DNA of 64,000 nucleotides, taken from Cyclobacteriaceae bacterium (GTDB taxonomy: Bacteria > Bacteroidota > Bacteroidia > Cytophagales > Cyclobacteriaceae). Positions 16,715 to 25,589 of the stretch are shown in pieces. The notes below the pieces were generated by a model that ran no database searches, was not told the DNA's origin, and was given only the letters and a program-made list of their open reading frames with translations. A program made the position numbers and the translations under genes. Positions within the stretch are counted from its first letter, which is position 1, and every line of letters starts with the position of its first letter. Location of the stretch: the NCBI GenBank assembly GCA_027533395.1, contig JAPZUF010000004.1:141304-205303 (forward strand). Direction: 5' to 3'.

Positions 16715-18234
16715 GCATCTACTAATTTATGGCGCAAGTCGGCTACTGCCACTCTATCTTGTTGCATGGTATCGCGGTTGCGCAAGGTAACGGTGTTATC
16801 TTCTAATGTTTGATGATCGATGGTGATGCAATATGGAGTACCGATGGCATCTTGCCTGCGGTAACGTTTGCCTATAGCATCCTTTTCTTCGTAGAAACAG
16901 CGTAAATCAAATTTTAAATCGTTCATGATTTCCATTGCTTTTTCAGGCAAGCCATCTTTTTTCATTAATGGTAGAATTGCTACTTTGTTCGGAGCTAACG
17001 GTGGAGGTATACGTAATACTACTCTTTCGCTTCCATCTTCTAATTTTTCTGTTTGATAGGATGAGCAAAGCACGGATAAAAACATTCTGTCTAAACCAAC
17101 AGAAGTTTCGACCACAAAAGGAATATAGTTGGCGTTGGCTTCGCTATCGAAGTATTGCATTTTTTTGCCAGAGAATTTTTCATGGCTTTTCAAATCGTAA
17201 TCGGTGCGAGAGTGTATGCCTTCTAATTCACGGAAACCCATCGGGAAATTAAATTGAATATCGCTGGCTGCGTTGGCATAATGCGCCAAGTTGTCGTGGT
17301 CTTTGTAGCGATAGTTCTCATTACCTAAACCTAATGCTTGGTGCCATTTCAATCTTTTCTCTTTCCAGTATTCGTACCATTTCATTTCTTCGCCTGGCTT
17401 CACAAAGAATTGCATTTCCATTTGTTCAAACTCGCGCATGCGAAAAATAAATTGGCGAGCAACAATTTCGTTTCTAAATGCTTTACCGATTTGGGCGATA
17501 CCAAACGGAATTTTCATTCTACCTGTTTTTTGTACATTTAAAAAGTTGACGAAAATACCTTGCGCTGTTTCGGGTCTTAGATAAATTTTATTGGCATCGT
17601 CTGCCACAGATCCCATCTCTGTAGCAAACATCAAATTAAACTGTCGTACTTCTGTCCAGTTTCTGGTGCCTGAGATGGGGCAAGCAATTTCTAATTCATC
17701 AATCAATTGTTTTAAAGCAGCCATGTCGCTGTTGCTCATGGCTTGTGCAAGGCGCGTGCTAATTTCGTTGATTTTGTTTTGGTATTCGACCACACGAGCG
17801 TTGGTAGAAACGAACATAGCGCGATCAAAATTTTCGAAGCGCTTGGCTGCTTTTTCTACTTCTTTTTCAATTTTCTCTTCTATTTTTTCGATGTAGCCTT
17901 CGATGAGTTGATCAGCACGGTATCGTTTTTTTGAATCTTTGTTATCAACCATTGGGTCGTTAAAAGCATCTACGTGGCCGGATGCTTTCCAAGTAGTGGG
18001 GTGCATGAAAATAGCAGCGTCAATGCCCACAATGTTTTCGTGAAGCAACGTCATGAATTTCCACCAATATTCTTTGATGTTGTTTTTTAATTCTGCTCCG
18101 TTTTGCCCGTAGTCGTAAACTGCGCTTAAGCCATCATAAATTTCTGATGATGGGAATATAAAGCCATATTCTTTAGCATGTGAGATTACGTTTTTAAACA
18201 GGTTGTCTTCTTGTGCTTGTGCCATAAGGAGCAA
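16681..18234 (-). CDS. glyS: glycyl-tRNA synthetase, homodimeric type
   Basis: A 517-residue class II synthetase that charges tRNA-Gly in the cytosol. It is the single-chain type, not the alpha2-beta2 GlyQ/GlyS type. Motif 1 region GLSAVYDYGQNGAELKNN, motif 2 AFRNEI with RQFIFRMREFEQMEMQFF, and motif 3 ETSVGLDRMFLSVL are all intact, and the anticodon-binding domain (PNKVAILPL onwards) is complete. Met4 (MAQAQEDN, start 18225) is a likely alternative start. The last 34 bases overlap the MtfA-like gene. The 138 bases upstream hold AT-rich sequence with no recognisable element. Confidence 0.97.
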   Translation of the reverse strand: MLLMAQAQEDNLFKNVISHAKEYGFIFPSSEIYDGLSAVYDYGQNGAELKNNIKEYWWKFMTLLHENIVGIDAAIFMHPTTWKASGHVDAFNDPMVDNKDSKKRYRADQLIEGYIEKIEEKIEKEVEKAAKRFENFDRAMFVSTNARVVEYQNKINEISTRLAQAMSNSDMAALKQLIDELEIACPISGTRNWTEVRQFNLMFATEMGSVADDANKIYLRPETAQGIFVNFLNVQKTGRMKIPFGIAQIGKAFRNEIVARQFIFRMREFEQMEMQFFVKPGEEMKWYEYWKEKRLKWHQALGLGNENYRYKDHDNLAHYANAASDIQFNFPMGFRELEGIHSRTDYDLKSHEKFSGKKMQYFDSEANANYIPFVVETSVGLDRMFLSVLCSSYQTEKLEDGSERVVLRIPPPLAPNKVAILPLMKKDGLPEKAMEIMNDLKFDLRCFYEEKDAIGKRYRRQDAIGTPYCITIDHQTLEDNTVTLRNRDTMQQDRVAVADLRHKLVDACSINNLLRKI

Positions 18235-18372
18235 AAATAAAAATTGAATGTCAGATTATAAGAAAAAACAATTTAATCAATCAAAAAAATATAGAATGGA
18301 TTACCATTACAGCTTAGTATTTTTTTAGTGTAGACGCTTACTAGAAAATATTGTGATAGTAAAATGAGAAAT

Positions 18373-18933
18373 CTATGACTTGGTTTTGATGGGTACTGGT
18401 ACCAAAGTTTTATCCCAGAGCAATACCATTTCTAGTTCTTCTCCATCGCTATTAAACTCAATGGTAAATTGTTCGAACACCCTATCTTGTGTTAAAGCGG
18501 GCACATAAACTTGTAGCACATCGTTTTGAGGATTGCGATTAGGATTGCCTTCGGCATTTACACCCCATTGTCCGGTTTCCGTATTAAAAATGATTTGCCA
18601 TGAGTTTGGACCTGGAATAGTCCATAAAGAGTAACGCCCGGCTTTTAATAGTTTGCCTTCGATGGTTAAATCTTGGTTGGTTGTTAAGAGCGTTGCCTCA
18701 TTAGCGCCAGTTCGCCAAACTTTGTTGTAAGGCACTAAGGCCCCAAATATCTCACGACCCTTTTTAAAAGGTCGGTTGTAAAAAACTTCGATGTGTACTT
18801 CTTTGGTTTTGTATTCTACAGTTTCCTCCGGGCTAAACGATTTGGTATAGCGCATGTTCATAAAATCCACGCCAAGGAAAAGCGCAATTAAAACGCCAAC
18901 GCCCACTCCTATAAACAGCATGAATTTTCGCAT
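18373..18933 (-). CDS. DUF2911-family membrane-anchored protein
   Basis: Starting at the MRKFMLF codon gives a 186-residue protein with one N-terminal membrane helix (LFIGVGVGVLIALFLGV) and a single DUF2911 domain. Characteristic segments are HIEVFYNRPFKKGREIFG, PYNKVWRTGANEATLLTTN and AGRYSLWTIPGPNSWQIIFN. The family is common in Bacteroidota, usually exported, and has no known function. A start 11 codons further upstream is possible but would put polar residues before the signal anchor. It stands alone between glyS and a small divergent gene cluster. Confidence 0.8.
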   Translation of the reverse strand: MRKFMLFIGVGVGVLIALFLGVDFMNMRYTKSFSPEETVEYKTKEVHIEVFYNRPFKKGREIFGALVPYNKVWRTGANEATLLTTNQDLTIEGKLLKAGRYSLWTIPGPNSWQIIFNTETGQWGVNAEGNPNRNPQNDVLQVYVPALTQDRVFEQFTIEFNSDGEELEMVLLWDKTLVPVPIKTKS

Positions 18934-19126
18934 ATTCGTATGGGTTTTAAGCAAACCGACTTGCAATTTACAATAAATTCAATCGTGCAATCCAACTCAA
19001 CTAAAACGAAAACATATCAAATAGGTTGAAGATGCGTGTTTCTGATAAATTCTTTTCTTAGAAATGAGAAAGCTTTTTGTGGGTTTGGTGCTTTGGCTTA
19101 TTTTTACTGCCTAAATAAATTGAAGT

Positions 19127-19249
19127 ATGGATTTAATTTCATGGTCACCATTTTTTGTTGTGTTAGCCTTGTTTGTTTTGGCCATTATTTCTCCTTGGGT
19201 ATTTCCCAATAAAAACTTTAGCGATAACAAGCACGATAACAAGTTTTAA
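19127..19249 (+). CDS. small single-helix membrane protein
   Basis: A 40-codon frame, ATG 19127 to TAA 19247, too short for routine ORF calling. Residues 5-26 are a strongly hydrophobic helix (FFVVLALFVLAIISPWVF), followed by a polar tail rich in Asn, Lys and Asp. It ends six bases before the LOG gene, a spacing typical of an operon. I do not recognise the family. A 16-codon frame at 19064-19114 just upstream is also hydrophobic but too short to call. Confidence 0.4.
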   Translation: MDLISWSPFFVVLALFVLAIISPWVFPNKNFSDNKHDNKF

Positions 19250-19255
19250 ATACAC

Positions 19256-19790
19256 ATGAACATTTGTGTGTTCTGTGGATCTTCTGCAGGTAACCATCCT
19301 GTTTATACAGAACATGCCCAAACTTTGGGCAAACTAATGGCAGAAGCTGGTCATGCCCTTGTTTATGGTGGGGCTAAAATTGGTTTAATGGGCATTGTAG
19401 CTGATTCAGTTTTGGCCAATCATGGAAAGGTTTTTGGTATTTTACCAAGTTTCCTAGCTGTAAAAAGAAGTCGCCCACCTCAATCTTACCCAACTTGAAA
19501 TTGTAGGGACTATGCACGAACGCAAAATGCGCATGGCCAACCTTGCCCATGTTTTTGTTGCCTTGCCAGGTGGCTGGGGAACAATAGATGAATTGGCAGA
19601 GATTTTAACCTGGAAACAATTAGGCCTCATTAAGCAACCAGTTTTTCTCCTTAACACTTTGGGTTTTTTCGATAACCTAACCAATCAGTTTCAAAAAATG
19701 ACTGATGAAGGCTTTCTAAGGCAATCCAATCTTTCATTTTTATCAATTGTAGGTCATCCATCAGAAATTATTTCAAAAATCACCCAGTAA
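19256..19790 (+). pseudogene. LOG-family (TIGR00730) nucleotide phosphoribohydrolase, frameshifted
   Basis: Two frames together make one LOG protein. The first (19256-19498) runs MNICVFCGSSAGNHPVY to GILPSFLAVK; the second supplies EVAHLNLTQLEIVGTMHERK, then the signature region LPGGWGTIDELAEILTW and the C-terminal helices to 19790. Removing one A from the AAAAA run at 19462-19466 restores FLAVKEVAHLNLTQ, the family consensus order, without any other change. LOG proteins release cytokinin-type bases from nucleoside monophosphates, or hydrolyse nucleotides. The rest of the gene carries no further damage, so the break is either very recent or a homopolymer sequencing error. Confidence 0.88.
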
Positions 19791-19845
19791 CGGTGAGCCA
19801 TAATTCAGCCTAAATTGTTTTATCTTTCAAGAGTATTAATGGCTG

Positions 19846-21072
19846 ATGATAAAAATTTTATCTGCTCTTGTCTTAATCTTTACAACCCTTTTTGCGCAAG
19901 CGCAGCTAGGATTTCAATTGCTTGACAACAAAAAGCGAGTTGATATACCTATTGAAATATACAACAATCTGGTTGTAGTTCCTGTGGTGATTAATAATAC
20001 CCTTCCATTAAAATTTATTGTCGATACAGGAGTTAGAACTGCTATTCTTACAGATAAAGTTTATACTGATTTTCTCAATTTAACTTATAATAGAAAGTAC
20101 ACCATTGCTGGAGCAGGTGAGTTTAAACTTGTAGAAGCCTACGTAACCAACGGTGTGGATATTGTCTTGCCCGGGATAAAAGGCCAAGGACATTCTATGT
20201 TGGTTTTAGAAGAAGACTACTTAAAGCTTGCCAATTATTTGGGTACAAATGTCCATGGAATAATAGGATATGAATTGTTTAGTCGATTCGTAGTAAAAAT
20301 TGATTACGAACGAAGAGTAATGACAGTTATGCAACCGGAAAAATTGAAATTATCCAGAAAGTATAAAACCATACCTATTAAGGTAGAAGATACTAAACCG
20401 TATGTTGAAGTTTGGATAGAACAAGCGAACAACACAAAAAAGAAAGTAAAACTCATGATTGACTCAGGCGCAAGCCACAGTTTGTTACTTAATCCATTAA
20501 GCGATAAAGAAATAATTGTGCCTGATAGTGCCGAAAGTTGTGTTGTTGGGCACGGCTTAGGTGGAGATATAAGAGGAAAATCCGGGAGATTAAAAAACCT
20601 TGAATTGGGTAATTTTAACTTAGGAAATGTAATCGTGAATTATCCAGACCAGAACAGTTACATGGATACGCTTAAAGCAGGAAATATTTTCAGAAACGGA
20701 ACTATGGGTGGTGATATGTTAAGCAGGTTTACAGTGGTTTTTAACTTTTCTAACGAAACCATTTCTCTCAAAAAAAACAACACGTTTAAAAAAGGATTTT
20801 ATTATAGTTTAAGTGGATTAAGTTTGATGGCTAAAGGAAGAAATTTAACAGAGTTTTTTGTTTCAGATGTTAGAAAAAAATCTCCTTCTGCCAAAGTAGA
20901 TATAAGAGTAGGAGATGAGATTATTTCAGTAAATAATTTGTCTGCTGCCGAGCTAAAACTGGAAATCATAAATGGTATCCTGAACAAAAAAGAAGGGAAG
21001 ACAATTACTCTCGTTATCAGAAGAAAAGGTGAAATATTACAGAAGAGGTTTAAGTTACAGAAATTAGGATAA
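19846..21072 (+). CDS. secreted retropepsin-like aspartic protease with PDZ domain
   Basis: A 408-residue protein with a signal peptide (residues 1-19, AQA-Q). Two retropepsin-like lobes are present: FIVDTGVRT with Asp60 and LMIDSGASHS with Asp206; the first has Val where Ala/Ser is usual. The C-terminal 90 residues form a PDZ domain (ADIRVGDEIISVNN-like sequence, about residues 345-400). This two-lobe plus PDZ layout recurs in Bacteroidota periplasmic proteins annotated as aspartyl protease family. Substrate unknown. The last nine bases overlap the convergent receiver-like gene. Confidence 0.85.
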   Translation: MIKILSALVLIFTTLFAQAQLGFQLLDNKKRVDIPIEIYNNLVVVPVVINNTLPLKFIVDTGVRTAILTDKVYTDFLNLTYNRKYTIAGAGEFKLVEAYVTNGVDIVLPGIKGQGHSMLVLEEDYLKLANYLGTNVHGIIGYELFSRFVVKIDYERRVMTVMQPEKLKLSRKYKTIPIKVEDTKPYVEVWIEQANNTKKKVKLMIDSGASHSLLLNPLSDKEIIVPDSAESCVVGHGLGGDIRGKSGRLKNLELGNFNLGNVIVNYPDQNSYMDTLKAGNIFRNGTMGGDMLSRFTVVFNFSNETISLKKNNTFKKGFYYSLSGLSLMAKGRNLTEFFVSDVRKKSPSAKVDIRVGDEIISVNNLSAAELKLEIINGILNKKEGKTITLVIRRKGEILQKRFKLQKLG

Positions 21073-21546
21073 CGAATGCATATATCCTTTCAGCATTCTT
21101 TTTCTTTTCAAATACGCTAATTTCAAAAATTTTTGTGCTTGTTTAATTCTAAAAGTGTTGATGATGTTTTGGTATAAACGCTCAGGCGTTAAACTCTTCT
21201 TCAACAAATAATCAATTACTAAATCTGAAGGCACCGATTCAGCATAATTAGAATTCTTCAGAACGGTTACCGGAATTTCCCTGGTCTTTCTATCAGTTTG
21301 TAAATAAGAAGTAGTTTCTGTTAACTCCTTTGCGCCAATATTATCGTCTATCAGAATAAAATCGGGCTTAAACTTTTTTAATCGGTCGAGTAAACTTCTT
21401 ACATCAAAAGCTAATTCCGTTTGAATAACATACTGGTTGATGTCTTTTACCTGATTTAATAAAGAAGATAATTCGATCGGGTTATTTCCGACCAAAAGAA
21501 TTTGAAGGGTTTTCTTTTTAATTCCCTTGTTAATTGAAATTTCCAT
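21064..21546 (-). CDS. degenerate response-regulator receiver protein
   Basis: A 160-residue protein folding as a single receiver domain with a basic C-terminal tail. The phosphoacceptor position is retained (ILIDD, Asp67 or Asp68) and the conserved Lys is present at YLLKKSL (about 116). The acidic pair at the end of the first strand, which binds Mg2+, is replaced by GNN (residues 20-22). Such pseudo-receivers often signal without phosphorylation. There is no output domain; the tail (KLAYLKRKRMLKGY) is strongly basic. It overlaps the protease gene tail-to-tail. Confidence 0.65.
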   Translation of the reverse strand: MEISINKGIKKKTLQILLVGNNPIELSSLLNQVKDINQYVIQTELAFDVRSLLDRLKKFKPDFILIDDNIGAKELTETTSYLQTDRKTREIPVTVLKNSNYAESVPSDLVIDYLLKKSLTPERLYQNIINTFRIKQAQKFLKLAYLKRKRMLKGYMHSLS

Positions 21547-21600
21547 AACGATTAAAGCTAGACTTATAAACGTAAAAACAAGGTAATTGGATTTGCGTTT

Positions 21601-21608
21601 TATGTTTG
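21601..21608 (+). promoter_or_regulatory. possible -7 promoter element of the polyketide locus
   Basis: TATGTTTG fits TAnnTTTG and lies 33 bases before the ATG of the FAD reductase, but no TTTG is found at the right distance upstream. It supports the ATG at 21642 over the TTG at 21606. Confidence 0.35.
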
Positions 21609-21641
21609 TTTATTGCTTTTCTTTTGCACAACTTATCTACA

Positions 21642-22760
21642 ATGGAAGAAACAACTGATGTAATAATTATTGGAGGAGGTTTAGGTGGTTTAATAGCTGC
21701 ATTAGATTTGCGTGCAAAAGGCAATACTTGTGTGTTGATAGAAAAGAAGAAATATCCATTCCACCGCGTTTGTGGCGAATACATTTCGAATGAAATTATT
21801 CCTTATCTAAAATTGCTGAAAGCCTTTCCAGAATCCTTCAATCCCAGTAAACTCACTCGTTTTCAACTTACTGCTACTACTGGCAAAAGTTCGTATTTGG
21901 ATCTAGACATGGGTGGTTTTGGCATCAGTCGCTATCAGTTCGATTTCTTTCTTTATCAATTGTGTTTAGAAAGAGGCGTAACGATTTTGCACGAAGAAGC
22001 AGAGAATATTCAATTCCAAAATGATGGCTTTATCGTTCAAACTGAAAAACAAATATTAAATGCCAAGGTTGTTGTTGGCGCTTTTGGCAAACGTGCTAAA
22101 CTGGATGTAACCTTAAACAGAGATTTTATCAAGAAGCGAAGTCCGTATGTGGGTGTTAAATACCATGTAAAAACAGATTATCCGGCTGATTTAATTGCCT
22201 TGCATAATTTTGATGGAGGATATTGCGGGGTTAGTCAGGTAGAAAATAACGTTGTTAATATATGTTATTTAGTAAACCGTGATGCCGTTAGAAAGGCTGG
22301 CTCTATTTCGCAACTCGAACAAACGGTGCTTTACAAAAATCCTTGGCTTGAGAAAATATTTTCATCAGCAGAACATCTTTACGAAAAACCGGAAACCATC
22401 AACGAAATAACGTTCGAAACAAAGGAAACAGTTAACAACCATATTCTCTTTATTGGTGACTCTGCCGGAATGATTACCCCACTCTGTGGCAACGGAATGG
22501 CAATGGCGATGCACAGCGCAAAACTAGCTTCAGACCAAATTCATCTTTTCCTTCAAAATAAAATTTCCAGAAATAAATTAGAAGAGGACTACACAAAAAA
22601 CTGGAAAAAAACATTTGCTGCTCGTTTATGGCGTGGCCGACAAATACAAAAATTATTTGGAAGTGTTACTGCATCTAACTTAGCCATTCAACTGGTAGTG
22701 CGTTCAAAACCTATCGCCAACATGATTATGCGCAGCACTCATGGCGATTATGTTTATTGA
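21642..22760 (+). CDS. FAD-dependent oxidoreductase, geranylgeranyl reductase-like
   Basis: From ATG 21642 the protein has 372 residues. It begins with a Rossmann FAD motif (VIIIGGGLGGLIAALDL), followed by the RVCGEYISNE segment that in geranylgeranyl reductases and related flavoprotein hydroxylases covers the active site. A second FAD motif, ILFIGDSAGMITPLCGNGMAMA, lies at about residues 267-288. The family reduces isoprenoid double bonds or hydroxylates aromatic rings. It stands head-to-head in a locus with a UbiA prenyltransferase, a type III PKS and a methyltransferase, so a tailoring reaction on a lipid or aromatic polyketide is likely (inference). It overlaps the UbiA gene by seven bases at the 3' end. 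Confidence 0.85.
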   Translation: MEETTDVIIIGGGLGGLIAALDLRAKGNTCVLIEKKKYPFHRVCGEYISNEIIPYLKLLKAFPESFNPSKLTRFQLTATTGKSSYLDLDMGGFGISRYQFDFFLYQLCLERGVTILHEEAENIQFQNDGFIVQTEKQILNAKVVVGAFGKRAKLDVTLNRDFIKKRSPYVGVKYHVKTDYPADLIALHNFDGGYCGVSQVENNVVNICYLVNRDAVRKAGSISQLEQTVLYKNPWLEKIFSSAEHLYEKPETINEITFETKETVNNHILFIGDSAGMITPLCGNGMAMAMHSAKLASDQIHLFLQNKISRNKLEEDYTKNWKKTFAARLWRGRQIQKLFGSVTASNLAIQLVVRSKPIANMIMRSTHGDYVY

Positions 22761-23647
22761 AAGGCATCCAAGATGTTCGTGCTTTTGATAAACAAGTAAA
22801 TAAAAAAGATATTTAAACAGGTTGCAGAAATAAAGTTGAGCCACATGGTATAAGTGTAATTCGCATACTTTTCATCTTTTCTTACTAAGTAAAACCAAAC
22901 TAAAAAATAAACAACCACTGGCGCTAATGCGAATTGCATCGCAATCGCAAAATCGATGTTATAATAGTGGATGAAATAAAATAAAAATCCCACAATGGCG
23001 GCACCAAAAGCAAACAATACAAACCAAAATGTACCGAGAATGCCGAGTTTTAAACTTAAAGTAACATCGCCTCGTTTGGCATCTTCTTCGTGCTGGTATA
23101 TTTGTGTCATCGGGTAATTACCCCACAACATGGCACTCGTTAATACTGCAGGAATTAAAACTGTAGGTTTAAGAATCAAACTGACATCATAATTATTGAT
23201 GCCGATGTAACACATCACAAAGGTAAAAGCTCCTTGAAACAAACCAGCGATAAACCAACTGGTATAAGGATATTTTTTTAACCGCACCAACGGATGGCTG
23301 TATGCTTTGCTTACCATGCCGTATACAAAAAGCAAAACAGCGAACGTGATGTTGATTTTCCAGATTGCAAGTCCGATAGCAGTAATATCAAAAAGCCACG
23401 CGAGGTAAAACAAACTTTTATTTACCGGAGGTGGGTTTTTTAATCCACCTATGCTTTTTTCATCCTTATCGAAATAAGAATTATAGCCATTGCTGGCCGG
23501 ATACAAAAATAGATGAACAATGATGAACGTCCAGAGAATGCCTCTTTCGCTTATGTTAGGAGAAACAGCCAATGCAAAAAAATACACGGGCATTAAAAAG
23601 TAGGAAAAAGGGATGCGCAAATGCAACCACGAAGATTTTGATAACAT
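22754..23647 (-). CDS. UbiA-family prenyltransferase
   Basis: A 297-residue membrane protein with eight or nine helices. It has the first Asp-rich motif as NGYNSYFDKDEKS (about residues 56-68) and a second acidic region as YQHEEDAKRGD (about 184-194); in UbiA enzymes these bind the prenyl diphosphate through Mg2+. The family transfers an isoprenoid or phytyl chain to an aromatic or other acceptor. The gene is divergent from the type III PKS across a 50-base gap and convergent with the reductase, so it belongs to the same locus. The acceptor may be the polyketide product; this is not shown by the sequence. Confidence 0.85.
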   Translation of the reverse strand: MLSKSSWLHLRIPFSYFLMPVYFFALAVSPNISERGILWTFIIVHLFLYPASNGYNSYFDKDEKSIGGLKNPPPVNKSLFYLAWLFDITAIGLAIWKINITFAVLLFVYGMVSKAYSHPLVRLKKYPYTSWFIAGLFQGAFTFVMCYIGINNYDVSLILKPTVLIPAVLTSAMLWGNYPMTQIYQHEEDAKRGDVTLSLKLGILGTFWFVLFAFGAAIVGFLFYFIHYYNIDFAIAMQFALAPVVVYFLVWFYLVRKDEKYANYTYTMWLNFISATCLNIFFIYLFIKSTNILDAFQ

Positions 23648-23697
23648 AATTAAACTAAATTAGTGCTTTTTGCTTTATAGTAGAAGAAGTTTCATTC

Positions 23698-24795
23698 ATG
23701 AGTTATATATCTCCAATAGCAACTGCCAACCCGGGCAAACCACTTAAACAAATGCAAATCGCTGAGTTCATGCAAAAAGCCATGCGCTTAAACGAAGCGG
23801 ATGCACGCAAATTGCGTGTTATTTTTAAAGCATCAGGCATAGAGCAGCGTTATTCTGTGTTAGAAGACTATGGTAAAACGGAAGGATTTCAATTTTATCC
23901 TGAAAATCTTTCAGAAATACATCCGGATACAAAAACGCGAAACGAAATTTTTCAGCAACACGCTTTGCCTTTGGCACAACAAGCAGCAGTAAAAGCCATT
24001 GAACTCGCGAAAATTAAACAAAATGAAATTACCCATTTGATTGTTGTTTCGTGCACAGGTTTGTATGCACCGGGTTTAGATATCGATTTGGTAAATGCCT
24101 TGCAACTTTCTCCTTTTACTGAACGCACTGCCATTAATTTTATGGGCTGTTATGCTGCATTTAACGGATTAAAAACTGCTGATGCTATCGTAAAAGCAAA
24201 CCCATCCTCAAAAGTATTATTGGTTTGTTGCGAGTTATGCAGCATTCATTTTCAACAAGAAGCAAGCGATGATAACTTATTAGCCAACGCACTTTTTGCA
24301 GATGGTTGTGCAGCAACCATTATAACCGCACAATTAGGAGATTATCCTGCTTTACAAATTGAAAACTACGCTAGCGCTATTGCGCCAAAAGGTGCGCAAG
24401 ACATGGCGTGGACAATCGGTAACTTCGGTTTTGAAATGAAACTTTCTACTTATGTCCCAGCTATTGTAGAAGAAGGTATTGCTAATTTATGTAATCGTTT
24501 ACTTGAACGTTATCAGCTTACAGCTTCGCAGATTAAACATTTTGCCATCCATCCAGGAGGAGTAAAAATTTTACAGGCCATAGAAAAAGCTTTGGGCTTA
24601 TCGAAAGAAAGCAATCGTTTTGCATATGAAGTTTTGCAACAGTTCGGAAACATGAGCAGCCCCACGGTTTTATATGTATTGAAAAATTTAGCGCAAAATT
24701 TAAAAGTTGATAATAACGAGGATAGAATTGTGAGTTTCGCTTTTGGTCCGGGTTTAACGTTAGAAAGCATGTTGTTTACCTATCGCCATGGTTAA
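23698..24795 (+). CDS. type III polyketide synthase
   Basis: A 365-residue chalcone-synthase-fold enzyme. The catalytic triad can be placed: Cys151 in NFMGCYAAFNG, His285 in AIHPGGVK, and Asn318 in FGNMSSPTVLYVL. The GFGPG-type loop near the end appears as AFGPGLTLES. Length is typical for bacterial members. These enzymes extend an acyl-CoA with malonyl-CoA and cyclise the product to pyrones, resorcinols or phloroglucinols. The starter cannot be read from the sequence; long-chain acyl starters are common in bacteria. The stop overlaps the methyltransferase start by eight bases, so the two proteins are translationally coupled. Confidence 0.95.
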   Translation: MSYISPIATANPGKPLKQMQIAEFMQKAMRLNEADARKLRVIFKASGIEQRYSVLEDYGKTEGFQFYPENLSEIHPDTKTRNEIFQQHALPLAQQAAVKAIELAKIKQNEITHLIVVSCTGLYAPGLDIDLVNALQLSPFTERTAINFMGCYAAFNGLKTADAIVKANPSSKVLLVCCELCSIHFQQEASDDNLLANALFADGCAATIITAQLGDYPALQIENYASAIAPKGAQDMAWTIGNFGFEMKLSTYVPAIVEEGIANLCNRLLERYQLTASQIKHFAIHPGGVKILQAIEKALGLSKESNRFAYEVLQQFGNMSSPTVLYVLKNLAQNLKVDNNEDRIVSFAFGPGLTLESMLFTYRHG

Positions 24796-25492
24796 TTTAA
24801 AGAACAGGTCTACGGAAATAGAAATTATGGATGACTTGGCTTGCGAAGGTCCCGTGGTAGACCAAACCTTGCGCGAGTTAGAAACCATCAATACATTATT
24901 GGGTGGAAACTATGTAACGCTCAATGGAATTGATGAGTTAATAAAAGATAAAACCTATACGCAGCCGTTAACATTGGTAGATTTAGGATGCGGTGGTGGC
25001 GATATTTTAAGATTGATTGACGCTCAACTCAAAAGAAAAAACATAGCAGTCAATTTATTAGGCATTGATGCGAATCCTGCCATCATTCAGTTTGCCCAAA
25101 AACATACTGCACAACGCAATATTTCATTCGAAGCGAGCAATATTTTTTCATCTTCCTTTCAACAAAAGAAATTTGATGTAGCCGTTGCCACTTTGTTTTT
25201 TCATCATTTTAAAAATGAAGAACTTGTCTCTTTTCTAAAACAATTACAGCATCAGGTTACAACAGGCATAGTTATCAATGATTTGCACAGGCATTGGTTT
25301 GCTTATTATAGCATCAAATGGTTAACGGCCCTTTTCTCGAAATCAAGCATGGTAAAATTTGATGCGCCTCTTTCGGTGGCCCGATCGTTCAGCAAAAAAG
25401 ATTGGGAAATTATCTTACACAATGCTGGTATAACTAACTATACATTGCGTTGGATGTGGGCCTTTAGATGGCAGATTATTATTCGTAAGTAA
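24788..25492 (+). CDS. SAM-dependent class I methyltransferase
   Basis: A 234-residue enzyme with motif I LVDLGCGGGDILRLID near residue 58, the acidic end of strand 2 in LLGIDANPAI, and a post-motif segment VAVATLFFHHFKNEEL. The closest known context is the methyltransferase that follows type III PKS genes in Bacteroidota and other bacteria, which O- or C-methylates phenolic polyketides. The eight-base overlap with the PKS supports a direct role on its product. The sequence does not decide between O- and C-methylation. Confidence 0.9.
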   Translation: MVNLKNRSTEIEIMDDLACEGPVVDQTLRELETINTLLGGNYVTLNGIDELIKDKTYTQPLTLVDLGCGGGDILRLIDAQLKRKNIAVNLLGIDANPAIIQFAQKHTAQRNISFEASNIFSSSFQQKKFDVAVATLFFHHFKNEELVSFLKQLQHQVTTGIVINDLHRHWFAYYSIKWLTALFSKSSMVKFDAPLSVARSFSKKDWEIILHNAGITNYTLRWMWAFRWQIIIRK

Positions 25493-25589
25493 AGTTTAGT
25501 TTTTGTTCTAAGAAGCCGCGTCAAAATCAATTAATTAAAATCATTTTACTTTCGCTTTCCCTTATTGCTTCTCATGTCTCACTTAATTT

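Noticed and set aside
17591..17896. A 101-codon plus-strand frame
   Set aside because: It lies wholly antisense to a conserved part of glyS and has no family features.
19064..19114. A 16-codon hydrophobic frame before the 40-codon micro-protein
   Set aside because: Too short to support, and no ribosome-binding or family evidence.
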